Shown: positions 37,272-44,732 of the stretch, piece by piece
Position numbering within the stretch: the first letter of the stretch is position 1
Layout of the letters: the number at the start of each line of letters is the position of its first letter
Assembly: GCF_003287285.1 (NCBI RefSeq)
Contig: NZ_QMIG01000010.1
Span: 86,587-150,586, forward strand
Source of the DNA: Phytoactinopolyspora halophila
GTDB taxonomy: Bacteria > Actinomycetota > Actinomycetes > Jiangellales > Jiangellaceae
Direction of reading: 5' to 3'
Length of the DNA: 64,000 bases
Translations under genes and position numbers: made by a program
The notes under the pieces: model-generated
Database searches by the model: none
What the model saw: the letters and a program-made list of their open reading frames with translations, nothing else
What the model was told of the DNA's origin: nothing

Positions 37272-37678
37272 ACGAACGTTCCTGTCGCAGGGCGTGCCTG
37301 GCGCTGGGATCGGCGTCGGTGGCCAGCGTGGTCTTCGTCGTCGAGGGTCTCGGCGACTTCCGGTTCATGCGGGTGAGCGGAGCCGCGCTGGTGATCGCGC
37401 TGGTAGCCGGTGTGCTGGCCATGTCGGCCGGTGGGTTCGCGCGCGCATGGCCGGCTGTCACGGCAGGCATCGGTTTCGTGGGGGCCGCCGTATTCCAGGT
37501 GATCTCGGTTGCCATGGGCCGCGACTGGTTGGGCGCCAGCCTCAGTACGGCGTCGTTCTGGCTGGGGCTCGGTGTCGGCCTCATCGTTGTCGGCTGCGCG
37601 CTATCCGCCACGCGTACCGGTCACGACGGACGTGCCAGACACGACGGACGAGAGAAGGAAGAGCATGGATCTAGCTAG
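37268..37678 (+). CDS. small membrane protein, unknown
   Basis: A 136-residue protein with four hydrophobic segments (for example ALVIALVAGVLAMSAGGFA and AGIGFVGAAVFQVISVAMG) and a charged, Gly/Arg/His-rich tail containing a repeated HDGR. I do not recognise the family. ATG overlaps the DoxX-like gene (ATGA) and the tail overlaps the next gene by 14 bp, so it is an integral member of this operon. It could be a quinone- or partner-binding membrane subunit for the DoxX-like protein; that is a guess. Confidence 0.7.
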   Translation: MNERSCRRACLALGSASVASVVFVVEGLGDFRFMRVSGAALVIALVAGVLAMSAGGFARAWPAVTAGIGFVGAAVFQVISVAMGRDWLGASLSTASFWLGLGVGLIVVGCALSATRTGHDGRARHDGREKEEHGSS

Positions 37679-38801
37679 GGCACTTGAGCCCGTCCTCGAC
37701 GCCGCGCGCGAGAACGCCAGCGATGTCGACACCAACAGCCGGTTCCCGCACGAAGCGGTTGCCGCCTTGCGGGAAAGCGGCTTGTGCGGTTTGACCGTGC
37801 CGTCCGAAGCCGGTGGCATGGGCTGTGGGCCGGAGGAGCTCGTCACGGCGGTCGCCCGGATCGCGGCAGCCTGCGGTTCGACCGCCATGGTCTACCTGAT
37901 GCACGTCAGCGCCACCATGACAGTGGCCGCGGCGCCACCGAGTGGACAGCCGAAGCTGCTCGAACAGCTCGCTGACGGCACGGCGCTGGGCACGCTGGCG
38001 TTCTCCGAAACCGGCTCGCGGTCCCACTTCTGGGCGCCCACGTCCCAGGCTCGTGCCGACGGTGCCACGGTCGAGCTCGCGGCCCCGAAGAGCTTCGTCA
38101 CGTCTGCGGGGCACGCGGACGTCTACATCGTCTCTACGCTCCAGCCGGCGGCGACGTCCGCTGAGAGCCCGGGTGTGGACATTTACGCCATCCCCGGCGA
38201 CCGGTCTGGAGTCACGACGGCAGGATCCTGGCAAGGCCTGGGTTTGCGCGGCAACGCATCGGCGCCGATGAGGTTCGAGCTCGAAACCGGCGACGGGGAC
38301 CGGCTCGGAGCGGCGGGCGGAGGCTTCGCGCTGATGCTCGAGGCCGTGCTGCCCTGGTTCAACCTGGGCAATGCCGCGGTGTCGCTGGGGTTCGCGAAGG
38401 CCGCGGTGGACGCTGCTATCCGCCACGCGTCGGGCGCACGGCTGGAGCATCTCGACGAGTCGCTGGCGCAGCTGCCCACCATTCGTGCGCAGCTGTCCCG
38501 GATGTCGCTGGATCTCGCCGCGACCGAGGCGTATCTCGGTGCGGCGGCCCGGAGCATCGCTGCGCCGGACGACGCGACGACGCTGCACGTGCTCGGTGCG
38601 AAGGCGTACGCCAACGACGCCGCGCTGCGGATCACGGACGCCGCGATGCGGGTGTGTGGTGGCGCCGCCTTCTCCCACCACCTGCAACTGGAACGTTTCT
38701 TCAGGGACGCCCGGGCGGGGAGCGTCATGGCCCCCACCGCCGACGTCCTCTATGACCTCTATGGCCGGGCGCTCGCCGGGCTTGCGCTGTTCGAGAACTG
38801 A
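37665..38801 (+). CDS. acyl-CoA dehydrogenase family flavoprotein
   Basis: A 378-residue protein with the three-domain acyl-CoA dehydrogenase fold: helical N-terminus (VAALRESGLCGLTVPSEAGGMG), FAD-contacting middle (LAFSETGSRSHFWAP, with the S-E-T pattern) and C-terminal helices (VCGGAAFSHHLQLERFFRDAR). The catalytic Glu at the usual place is not obvious, so the substrate may not be an acyl-CoA. AAGGAAGAG precedes ATG 37665. It is embedded in the operon with PBP-fold and radical-SAM genes, which suggests an oxidation step in a small-molecule pathway. Confidence 0.85.
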   Translation: MDLARALEPVLDAARENASDVDTNSRFPHEAVAALRESGLCGLTVPSEAGGMGCGPEELVTAVARIAAACGSTAMVYLMHVSATMTVAAAPPSGQPKLLEQLADGTALGTLAFSETGSRSHFWAPTSQARADGATVELAAPKSFVTSAGHADVYIVSTLQPAATSAESPGVDIYAIPGDRSGVTTAGSWQGLGLRGNASAPMRFELETGDGDRLGAAGGGFALMLEAVLPWFNLGNAAVSLGFAKAAVDAAIRHASGARLEHLDESLAQLPTIRAQLSRMSLDLAATEAYLGAAARSIAAPDDATTLHVLGAKAYANDAALRITDAAMRVCGGAAFSHHLQLERFFRDARAGSVMAPTADVLYDLYGRALAGLALFEN

Positions 38802-38814
38802 AGGGTTACCTGCC

Positions 38815-39630
38815 ATGGCCGAATCGCTTCTCGTCGGAGCCGTCGCCTACACCCCGAATATCGTGCTCATCTGGGAGGGCCTGCGCGACTATTTCGCCGA
38901 CGGCCCGATCGAGACGGACTTCGTGCTCTTCTCCAACTACGGGCGTCAGGTGGACGCGCTCCTCGATGGCACCATCGACGTCGCCTGGAACACGAACGTG
39001 GCGTGGGCACGCACCGTCTTTCAGACGGATGGCAGGTGTCAGGCGCTCGCGATGCGCGACGTGGACGCCGCCTTCCAGACCGTATTCGTCACCCGAGCCG
39101 GCAACGAGTTCGACGAGCTGGCCGACCTGCGTGGCCGGAGGCTTGCCCTGGGCTCCAGGGATTCCGCGCAGGCGGCGATCCTTCCCGTCCAGTACCTGCG
39201 CGACGCCGGGCTGGCGGACGGTGAGGTGGAATTCGTACGGCAGGAGTCGGATATCGGCAAGCACGGCGACACCGGGCGTAGCGAGCTGGATGCGATCCGG
39301 TTGCTGATGGACGACGAAGCCGACGCGGCCGCGATCGGTATCAACACGTGGGAAGCTATCGGCCGCGAAGAGCTCATGCCGGGGGCACTGGCCGAGTTCT
39401 GGCGCTCGCCCCGGTACTCGCACTGCAACTTCACCGCTCTGGATACGTTGCCCGAGGACGTGCGCCGTCCCTGGGTCGAGCACTTGCTCGCGATGTCGTG
39501 GGACGAACCCGAGCACCGGCGGATCATGGAGCTGGAAGGGTTGCGTCGCCGCTGGGTGCTTCCGGACATGGAGGGCTATGCCTCGCTGTTCGAGGCGATC
39601 GAGAATCAGGGGATTTCTCCGCGATGGTGA
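38815..39630 (+). CDS. PhnD/SsuA-type periplasmic-binding-fold protein without signal peptide
   Basis: A 271-residue protein of the PhnD/SsuA/transferrin-like binding-protein fold: VGAVAYTPNIVLIWEGLRDYF at the start, DALLDGTIDVAWNTN (about 45-58), LADLRGRRLALGSRDSAQ (about 101-118). There is no signal peptide or lipobox and no transporter genes nearby, so it acts in the cytoplasm. In MqnA, MqnD and THI5 this fold has become an enzyme; the same is plausible here. It starts 13 nt after the flavoprotein gene and overlaps the radical-SAM gene by 7 bp. Confidence 0.85.
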   Translation: MAESLLVGAVAYTPNIVLIWEGLRDYFADGPIETDFVLFSNYGRQVDALLDGTIDVAWNTNVAWARTVFQTDGRCQALAMRDVDAAFQTVFVTRAGNEFDELADLRGRRLALGSRDSAQAAILPVQYLRDAGLADGEVEFVRQESDIGKHGDTGRSELDAIRLLMDDEADAAAIGINTWEAIGREELMPGALAEFWRSPRYSHCNFTALDTLPEDVRRPWVEHLLAMSWDEPEHRRIMELEGLRRRWVLPDMEGYASLFEAIENQGISPRW

Positions 39631-40649
39631 GCGTGCCGGCAATGCAGCGCAACAAGGTCATCCTGGATCTGGTCGAACGGGTCGGGCCCGCCGAAGCCGG
39701 GCAGGTCGTCGAGGTTCCGCTCGGTCCCGGTCAGCAGGGACTCGTGGAACGCTGGTGCGAACGTGCGGGACACCGGCTACTGGCGGTGGAAGGGGACGTC
39801 GCGACCATCCGGCGAGGCCCGATTCCCGACGACGACGCCATGCTGGACGAGATACCCGTCGACCGCCAGCCCGGCGCACGTCTGTGGATCTATACCAACT
39901 TCGACTGCAACCTCGCCTGTGATTACTGCTGCGCGAAGTCGTCTCCGCAGGCGGAGCGGCGGGCCCTGGGGCCTGATCGGATCCGCGAGCTCGTCGCCGA
40001 GGGCGCCGAACACGGGGTGACCGAGATCTTCCTCACCGGCGGAGAGCCGTTTCTCCTCTGGGACCTCGACGAGATCGTCGCCGCGTGCGCGGCACGGGCG
40101 CCCACGACGATATTGACCAACGGGATGCTCTTCAGGGGCCGTCGCCTGGACATGTTGCGAGCCATGCCTCGCGCGGATGTGGCCCTGCAAATCAGTCTCG
40201 ACTCCGCCACCGCCGAGCTGCATGACCTGCACCGGGGCGCGGGAAGCTGGCAGCGCGCCCTCGACGGGATTCGGACGGCCCTGCGGGAAGGGTTCCGGGT
40301 GCGAGTGGCGGCGACGGTGGCCGCCGGTGAGGCCGGCGCCGACGAGATCGCCGCGTTCCACTCCCTGCTGGACGGGTTCGGCATCGATCGGGACGATCAG
40401 GTGATTCGTCCCGTGGCGCACCGCGGATTCGCAGACGATGGTGTCACGCTGACGATCGAATCGCTCGTCCCGGAGGTGACCGTGACAGCGGACGGTATCT
40501 ATTGGCATCCTGTGACGGCTGGGCATGAGGACCAGCTGGTGAGCCGCAGCCTCTTTCCGCTCGGCGACGCCATAGCGGAGGTCAGGAGGCGGTTCGCTGC
40601 CTACAGGTGGGAGACGCGGACAGCTGCGCAACGATTCACGTGTGCCTGA
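39624..40649 (+). CDS. radical SAM enzyme with N-terminal TusA-like domain
   Basis: A 341-residue protein. The 4Fe-4S motif is CNLACDYC (C-x3-C-x2-C, about residues 95-102), with FLTGGEPFLLW (GGEP) for SAM binding. The first about 75 residues look like a TusA/SirA sulfur-transfer domain (GQVVEVPLG...LVERWCERAGH), but the catalytic Cys-Pro-x-Pro motif at the N-terminus is missing. There is no Cys-rich C-terminal cluster, only one late Cys (RFTCA). It ends the MoaD-to-radical-SAM operon. The reaction is unknown. Confidence 0.88.
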   Translation: MVSVPAMQRNKVILDLVERVGPAEAGQVVEVPLGPGQQGLVERWCERAGHRLLAVEGDVATIRRGPIPDDDAMLDEIPVDRQPGARLWIYTNFDCNLACDYCCAKSSPQAERRALGPDRIRELVAEGAEHGVTEIFLTGGEPFLLWDLDEIVAACAARAPTTILTNGMLFRGRRLDMLRAMPRADVALQISLDSATAELHDLHRGAGSWQRALDGIRTALREGFRVRVAATVAAGEAGADEIAAFHSLLDGFGIDRDDQVIRPVAHRGFADDGVTLTIESLVPEVTVTADGIYWHPVTAGHEDQLVSRSLFPLGDAIAEVRRRFAAYRWETRTAAQRFTCA

Positions 40650-40783
40650 CGGAGCCGCCGTTGAGCTTCCGAGCCGGCCAGCGTGAGCCACACCACGTGC
40701 TCATCCGGTGGTTGATCGGACTGTTGCGGAGTTGTTGCCTAACCCACGGAAGGTGCGTCCGGTGGTCTGTCAGGATTAAACGC

Positions 40784-41677
40784 GTGCCCTCTTCGCGCCG
40801 CTCCATCATCGCCGCCGTCCTCGCGGGTGTTCTGGCGCTGGCTTCGGCGTCGAGCCCGGTGCTGTTCGCCGCGGGGCTGGCTGTTGTCCAGGTCGTGTTC
40901 GCGCTCGGGGTGGTCCGCGCCTCCGGGCTGCCGTCAGCTCGGCCAGCTGCCTGGCTCGCGCTGATCGCTGGTGTCGGAGCGCTGGTGTGGGTTGAACGTA
41001 GTGGTACACCCGAGCTGGTTCCCGTGGCGGCCGTACTCGGTCCCACGGTCCTGATCGCTATCGTCGTGCAGTTGCTTCGCCGGGACGGCCGGGGCGAGCT
41101 CAACCGGGCACTGAGTCTGGTGGTGGCTGCGTGCGTCCTGGTGACGCTGCCGGTGATCTGGGTGGCCCTGCACGCGACGTCCGCTGGGGTTCACACGGTC
41201 GGCTTCGCCCTGCTCGGGGTCGGTGTCGTGGCCCTGGCCGAAGCACTCCCGGCATCTCGCGCGCTGCGCAGGGTGCTCGGCGTGGTCGTGGCTTCCTCGG
41301 CTACGGCGGTGCTCGTGACCGTGCTGGAGAGCATGGAGTCGGCCGTGCCAGCCGTGAGCGCCGTCGTCATTGCCGCGTTCTCTGGCGTGATGACGGGCGT
41401 GGCGTTCGCGATGGCCGACCGGCTTGCCGGTGAGTCGGGACCAGCTGGCTCGGCAGGGGCCACGTCGCAGGCGTCGAACCCGGACGGTGACGCCGAGCAT
41501 CAGCAGGCCACGCGTGGTGGCACCAGTACCGATACGCGGGTCGCGACCGACGTGCATGCGGACGGGGCCGGCCCGATCACCGTGAACCCGGCAACGATCG
41601 TTCCCATGCGGATCGCCGGCCCGTTCGTGGCGGCGGCTCCGACCGCCTACGTGCTCGGGCAGCTCCTGGTTCGCTGA
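40784..41677 (+). CDS. polytopic membrane protein, unknown
   Basis: A 297-residue membrane protein with about eight hydrophobic segments (for example VLFAAGLAVVQVVFALGVV and GVHTVGFALLGVGVVALAEAL) and a hydrophilic stretch of about 50 residues near the end (GATSQASNPDGDAEHQQ...). I recognise no family. GTG 40784 has no Shine-Dalgarno; CAGGAT (40771-40776) ends 7 nt upstream, so it is probably leaderless. It is 43 nt upstream of the thioredoxin-like gene. Confidence 0.7.
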   Translation: MPSSRRSIIAAVLAGVLALASASSPVLFAAGLAVVQVVFALGVVRASGLPSARPAAWLALIAGVGALVWVERSGTPELVPVAAVLGPTVLIAIVVQLLRRDGRGELNRALSLVVAACVLVTLPVIWVALHATSAGVHTVGFALLGVGVVALAEALPASRALRRVLGVVVASSATAVLVTVLESMESAVPAVSAVVIAAFSGVMTGVAFAMADRLAGESGPAGSAGATSQASNPDGDAEHQQATRGGTSTDTRVATDVHADGAGPITVNPATIVPMRIAGPFVAAAPTAYVLGQLLVR

Positions 41678-41720
41678 CGGCGGCGGAACAAAGAGCGCTG
41701 CCCCGTATGTTGGGGCAGAT

Positions 41721-42161
41721 GTGACCGGACTCGCCGTCGTGCTCGTGGTGCTCGCGCTGTCCACGGCCGTCGGGCTGTGGATGCGGAGGCGCGATGGTGT
41801 CGTACGCGCTGTTGAGCCAACGGCTCGGAAAGTGGGGCAGGAGAGTATTTCGGATGTCGTGATGCTCGCTCCGGCCGATGTCGGTCGATCATCCTTGGGT
41901 GCGCGGGCCACGCTGGTCCAGTTCTCCACGGCGTTCTGCCAGCCGTGCCGGGCGACCCGGGCCACGCTCTCGCACGTGGCGGAGAGTCTCGACGGGGTCG
42001 AGCACGTCGAGATCGACGCCGAGAGCAACCTCGAACTGGTGCGGCGACTGGACGTCCGCCGGACGCCGACGACGCTCGTCGTCGATCCTGCCGGGCGAGT
42101 GGTTGGCCGGGCCACCGGCGTTCCCCGGCCCGACGACGTGCGGGCGGCGCTGCCAAACTGA
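41721..42161 (+). CDS. membrane-anchored thioredoxin-like protein
   Basis: A 146-residue protein with one N-terminal membrane span (LAVVLVVLALSTAVGLWM) and a thioredoxin fold with CQPC at about residues 73-76, in place of the usual CGPC, and the cis-Pro loop VRRTPTTLVVD. It should act in disulfide exchange at the membrane. GTG 41721 has no Shine-Dalgarno but TATGTT (41706-41711) is close upstream. The last codons are part of a degenerate 29-bp repeat array. It precedes the DUF4395-rhodanese operon, which fits a thiol/sulfur role. Confidence 0.85.
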   Translation: MTGLAVVLVVLALSTAVGLWMRRRDGVVRAVEPTARKVGQESISDVVMLAPADVGRSSLGARATLVQFSTAFCQPCRATRATLSHVAESLDGVEHVEIDAESNLELVRRLDVRRTPTTLVVDPAGRVVGRATGVPRPDDVRAALPN

Positions 42162-42260
42162 TCGCGCGTCGGCACGGCACTGCCAAGCTGACCGCGCTTG
42201 GGCGGCGCCGCCGAGCTGGCCGCGGGCTGGGACGACACTGCCAAGCTGATTGCGTTATGC
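42143..42260 (+). repeat. degenerate 29-30 bp tandem repeat (four units)
   Basis: Four units begin near 42143, 42171, 42201 and 42230, each with the core CTGCCAAGCTGACCGCG in variants. The first unit encodes the end of the thioredoxin-like protein, including its stop codon; the other three are downstream copies of that end that are not translated. They lie between that gene and the promoter of the leader peptide. Confidence 0.75.
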
Positions 42261-42290
42261 GGGCGGCGAAACGCGACCTGACCGCGCCGT

Positions 42291-42351
42291 GAGACTGTTT
42301 GTCTCGAATTTTGATACACCGGATGACGAACGTGCGCAACGGGCTTAGTCT
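42291..42351 (+). promoter_or_regulatory. promoter with upstream dyad, driving a leaderless leader peptide
   Basis: A dyad GAGAC-N5-GTCTC is at 42291-42305. Downstream, TGACGA (42324-42329), 16 nt, TAGTCT (42346-42351) forms a plausible promoter; 7 nt later the GTG of the leader peptide begins, so the transcript should start at that codon. The dyad would be upstream of -35, a position suited to an activator. Its protein is unknown. Confidence 0.5.
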
Positions 42352-42358
42352 CGTAGGC

Positions 42359-42436
42359 GTGTACCACACAGAGCTCACCCGCCGTCGCGCCATTGATTAC
42401 CGGCGCGTGGCCACCATGCTCTGTCGAATGTCCTGA
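42359..42436 (+). CDS. Cys-type leader peptide (leaderless uORF)
   Basis: A 25-codon frame, GTG to TGA, reading MYHTELTRRRAIDYR then RVATMLCRMS. This matches the actinobacterial 'putative leader peptide' pattern LTRRRxxDLxRVxsaLCR that precedes sulfur assimilation operons, and resembles the mycobacterial Cys-containing leaderless uORFs that act as attenuators before DUF4395/CysA2 genes. The Cys codon is three codons from the stop. Only one Cys is present rather than a run. It starts 7 nt after a -10 and lies 102 nt upstream of the DUF4395 gene. Confidence 0.8.
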   Translation: MYHTELTRRRAIDYRRVATMLCRMS

Positions 42437-42437
42437 C

Positions 42438-42506
42438 CGGAGCGGTCGCGCCGTCCCTTGCTAGTGCGTCACTGGCTGTCCGCTCCGTAGGTGCGCGGTA
42501 ACGCAC
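42438..42506 (+). promoter_or_regulatory. putative attenuator hairpins after the leader peptide
   Basis: Starting 1 nt after the leader peptide's stop, CGGAGCGG (42438-42445) pairs perfectly with CCGCTCCG (42480-42487); a second hairpin is GTGCG-cggtaa-CGCAC (42491-42506). A ribosome paused at the Cys codon (42422-42424) would cover the left arm of the first stem. This is the expected geometry for Cys-responsive attenuation; function is inferred. Confidence 0.5.
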
Positions 42507-42537
42507 GCTCAACGCATCCATGTCAGGAGATTCCCTC

Positions 42538-42975
42538 ATGATCGATCCACGAGGCCCTCGCTTTGCGGCCGGTGTGACGACGGTGGTGCTCGCCGTCGTG
42601 TTGATCACCGGCAGCACATGGTTGCTCGGCGTGCAAGCCGTCATCTTCGCGCTGGGAGCGTCTCTCGGTCCCGGCGCATCACCGTATGGGCTCGTGTTCG
42701 CCCGCTTCATCCGACCACGGCTCCGCACACCGAAGGAGCCGGAGGAGTCGGCTCCCCCTCGTTTCGCCCAGGCCGTGGGGTTGGTCTTCAGCCTCGCCGG
42801 TCTCGCCGGGTACGTGACCGGTGTGACCGTGCTCGCCTATGTCGCGGTGGGCGCCGCTTTAGCCGCCGCCTTCCTCAATGCGGCCTTCGGCTTCTGCCTG
42901 GGCTGCGAGATCTATCTGGCATACCGCCGAATCGTTTCCGTCCGCATCAACAAGACACCGGAGGTCAATTCATGA
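42538..42975 (+). CDS. DUF4395 family membrane protein
   Basis: A 145-residue protein with four membrane spans. MIDPRGPRFAAGVTTVVL at the start and the end GFCLGCEIYLAY (Cys-x2-Cys-like FCLGC) are DUF4395 signatures. The family is nearly always encoded before a rhodanese in actinobacteria and the paired cysteines suggest a role in sulfur or thiol handling at the membrane. AGGAGA (42525-42530) lies 7 nt before ATG 42538, favouring it over ATG 42520. It overlaps the rhodanese gene by 4 bp. Confidence 0.88.
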   Translation: MIDPRGPRFAAGVTTVVLAVVLITGSTWLLGVQAVIFALGASLGPGASPYGLVFARFIRPRLRTPKEPEESAPPRFAQAVGLVFSLAGLAGYVTGVTVLAYVAVGAALAAAFLNAAFGFCLGCEIYLAYRRIVSVRINKTPEVNS

Positions 42976-43820
42976 GCCGCGAGTCCGTACTCGTCTCGGC
43001 TGACTGGGTCGAGCAGCATCTCGACGACCCCAAGGTCGTCCTCCTCGAAGTCGACGAGGACACCACTGCCTACGACAAGAACCACATCCGTGGTGCCGTC
43101 AAGGTCAACTGGAACGAGGACCTGCGTGACCCGGTCCGCCGGGACATCCTCACCAAGGAACAGTTCGAGTCACTGCTGTCCAGGCTGGGCGTGTCCCCCG
43201 ACGACACCGTCGTGCTCTACGGCGGCAACAACAACTGGTTCGCCGCATACGCGTACTGGGAGTTCAAGTACTACGGGCACGAAGACGTCCGCCTGCTCGA
43301 CGGTGGCCGCAAGAAATGGGAGCTCGACAACCGCGAGCTGGTCGATGACGTCCCCGAGCGCACGCCCACCCAGTACACGGCCAAGGAGCCGGACACCTCG
43401 ATTCGCGCATTCCGGGACGAGGTCGTCGGCGCCATCGGAGACAAGAACCTGGTGGATGTCCGCTCGCCAGACGAATATGCCGGTCGCCTGCTGGCGCCTG
43501 CCCACCTTCCGCAGGAAGTTTCGCAGGTCCCGGGACACATCCCCACGGCAGCCAACATTCCGTGGAGCAAGGCGGCGAACGACGACGGCACGTTCCGCTC
43601 TGACGACGAGCTGCGCGAGCTGTACTCCGAGGCGGGGGTGGACCTGAACAACGACACGATCGCCTACTGCCGTATCGGTGAGCGCTCCTCGCACACCTGG
43701 TTCGTCCTGCGGGAGATCCTGGGTGTGCCGAACGTGAAGAACTACGACGGTTCGTGGACGGAATACGGTTCGCTGGTCGGCGTCCCGGTTGCCGTCGGCG
43801 ACGAGCCGGGGAGGGCCTGA
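42972..43820 (+). CDS. thiosulfate sulfurtransferase (rhodanese, CysA2/SseA type)
   Basis: A 282-residue tandem-domain rhodanese. The N-terminal domain (about 1-145) is inactive; the C-terminal domain carries the active-site loop CRIGERSSHTW with the sulfur-carrying Cys at about residue 235. It transfers sulfur from thiosulfate to acceptors such as cyanide or thiols. ATGA overlap with the DUF4395 gene and a 5-nt gap to the DUF1416 gene mark an operon that is likely controlled by the upstream leader peptide. Confidence 0.93.
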   Translation: MSRESVLVSADWVEQHLDDPKVVLLEVDEDTTAYDKNHIRGAVKVNWNEDLRDPVRRDILTKEQFESLLSRLGVSPDDTVVLYGGNNNWFAAYAYWEFKYYGHEDVRLLDGGRKKWELDNRELVDDVPERTPTQYTAKEPDTSIRAFRDEVVGAIGDKNLVDVRSPDEYAGRLLAPAHLPQEVSQVPGHIPTAANIPWSKAANDDGTFRSDDELRELYSEAGVDLNNDTIAYCRIGERSSHTWFVLREILGVPNVKNYDGSWTEYGSLVGVPVAVGDEPGRA

Positions 43821-43825
43821 GCAGC

Positions 43826-44125
43826 ATGTGCGGAGCTACCACCGGCGGCGTATCGCTCGACGACGTCGACGTCGCCAAGGAGACGATCATTCAGGGCGTC
43901 GTGTACCGCGATGATGCGCCGCTCGCTGGCGCCTACGTGCGGCTGCTCGACTCCTCGGGAGAGTTCACGGCCGAGGTTCCGACCAGTGCCACTGGGCAGT
44001 TCCGGTTCTTCGCCGCGCCCGGCACGTGGACCGTGCGGACACTGGCGCCGGGTGCCGAGAGCGTCGATCGTTCTGTTGTCGCGTCGAAGGGAGCCGTCAA
44101 CACGGTGGACGTCACCGTCGGTTGA
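43826..44125 (+). CDS. DUF1416 family protein
   Basis: A 99-residue protein starting MCGATTGGVSLDDVD, with a beta-sandwich-like body (IIQGVVYRDDAPLAGAYVRLLD, WTVRTLAPG). DUF1416 occurs only in actinobacteria and always follows the rhodanese gene; its early Cys is conserved. Function is unknown. It is 5 nt after the rhodanese gene and ends before a strong hairpin. Confidence 0.9.
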   Translation: MCGATTGGVSLDDVDVAKETIIQGVVYRDDAPLAGAYVRLLDSSGEFTAEVPTSATGQFRFFAAPGTWTVRTLAPGAESVDRSVVASKGAVNTVDVTVG

Positions 44126-44181
44126 TCGGTTCGCGCAGCGGAGCGTGCCGCTCCGCGCGTGACGAACGCGGGCCGGGGCGA

Positions 44182-44228
44182 GCCCCACGACGATCACCAC
44201 GCCTGGGCCGGGGTGATCGTCGTGGGGC
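44182..44228. terminator. bidirectional terminator hairpin, 17-bp perfect stem
   Basis: The arms 44182-44198 and 44212-44228 are perfect inverted copies (GCCCCACGACGATCACC) around a 13-nt loop. It lies between the DUF1416 gene and the convergent DsrE-like gene, with no U-run on either side, as is normal in this phylum. Confidence 0.85.
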
Positions 44229-44331
44229 ACGTCGCTGTCGGGTGCAGTGTCGTGGGTGCCCGCGGTGGAATTCCGGCCGCTGGGAGCCGTGGGAACCAGC
44301 ACGGCTACGGGCGCCGGACGGCTGTATGACG

Positions 44332-44694
44332 TCAGTACACCAGTGCTTGAACGCCGTCCCCGAGGATCTCTTCGACGAACGTGGCCGACCCGGCGATCCG
44401 GACGTCGGGGATGACGTCGTCGGGGCCGATATCGCGGCGCGCGGCGCACTGCGTGCACAGGGTGACGCTGCCACCGGCCAGCAAGGCGTCGAGCAGGTCG
44501 GCCAGCGGTGCGGCGTGCGGCAACTCGAACTCCTTGGCGTGACCGGGCACGGCGAACCACGCCGACTCCCCGGTGAGCCACATCGAGACGGCGACGCCGT
44601 TGGCCAGTGCGGTGGACGCCACGGTGAACGCCTGCGAACATCGTTCCGGCGCGTCCGCTCCGGCCGTGACCTTGACGACGAGTGTGTGGGCCAT
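44332..44694 (-). CDS. DsrE family protein
   Basis: A 120-residue DsrE/DsrF-like fold protein (LVVKVTAGADAPERCSQAFTVASTAL, SVTLCTQCAARRDI). The Cys pair CTQC near residue 84 is in the position where DsrE-like proteins carry sulfur. Such proteins relay persulfide sulfur in small oligomers. It is convergent to the rhodanese operon and divergent from the small membrane protein gene at 44733. The start ATG 44694 is clear from the family N-terminus. Confidence 0.85.
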   Translation of the reverse strand: MAHTLVVKVTAGADAPERCSQAFTVASTALANGVAVSMWLTGESAWFAVPGHAKEFELPHAAPLADLLDALLAGGSVTLCTQCAARRDIGPDDVIPDVRIAGSATFVEEILGDGVQALVY

Positions 44695-44732
44695 GGCCGT
44701 CCACCCTATATGGCACCGGTAGACTCAGCAGC

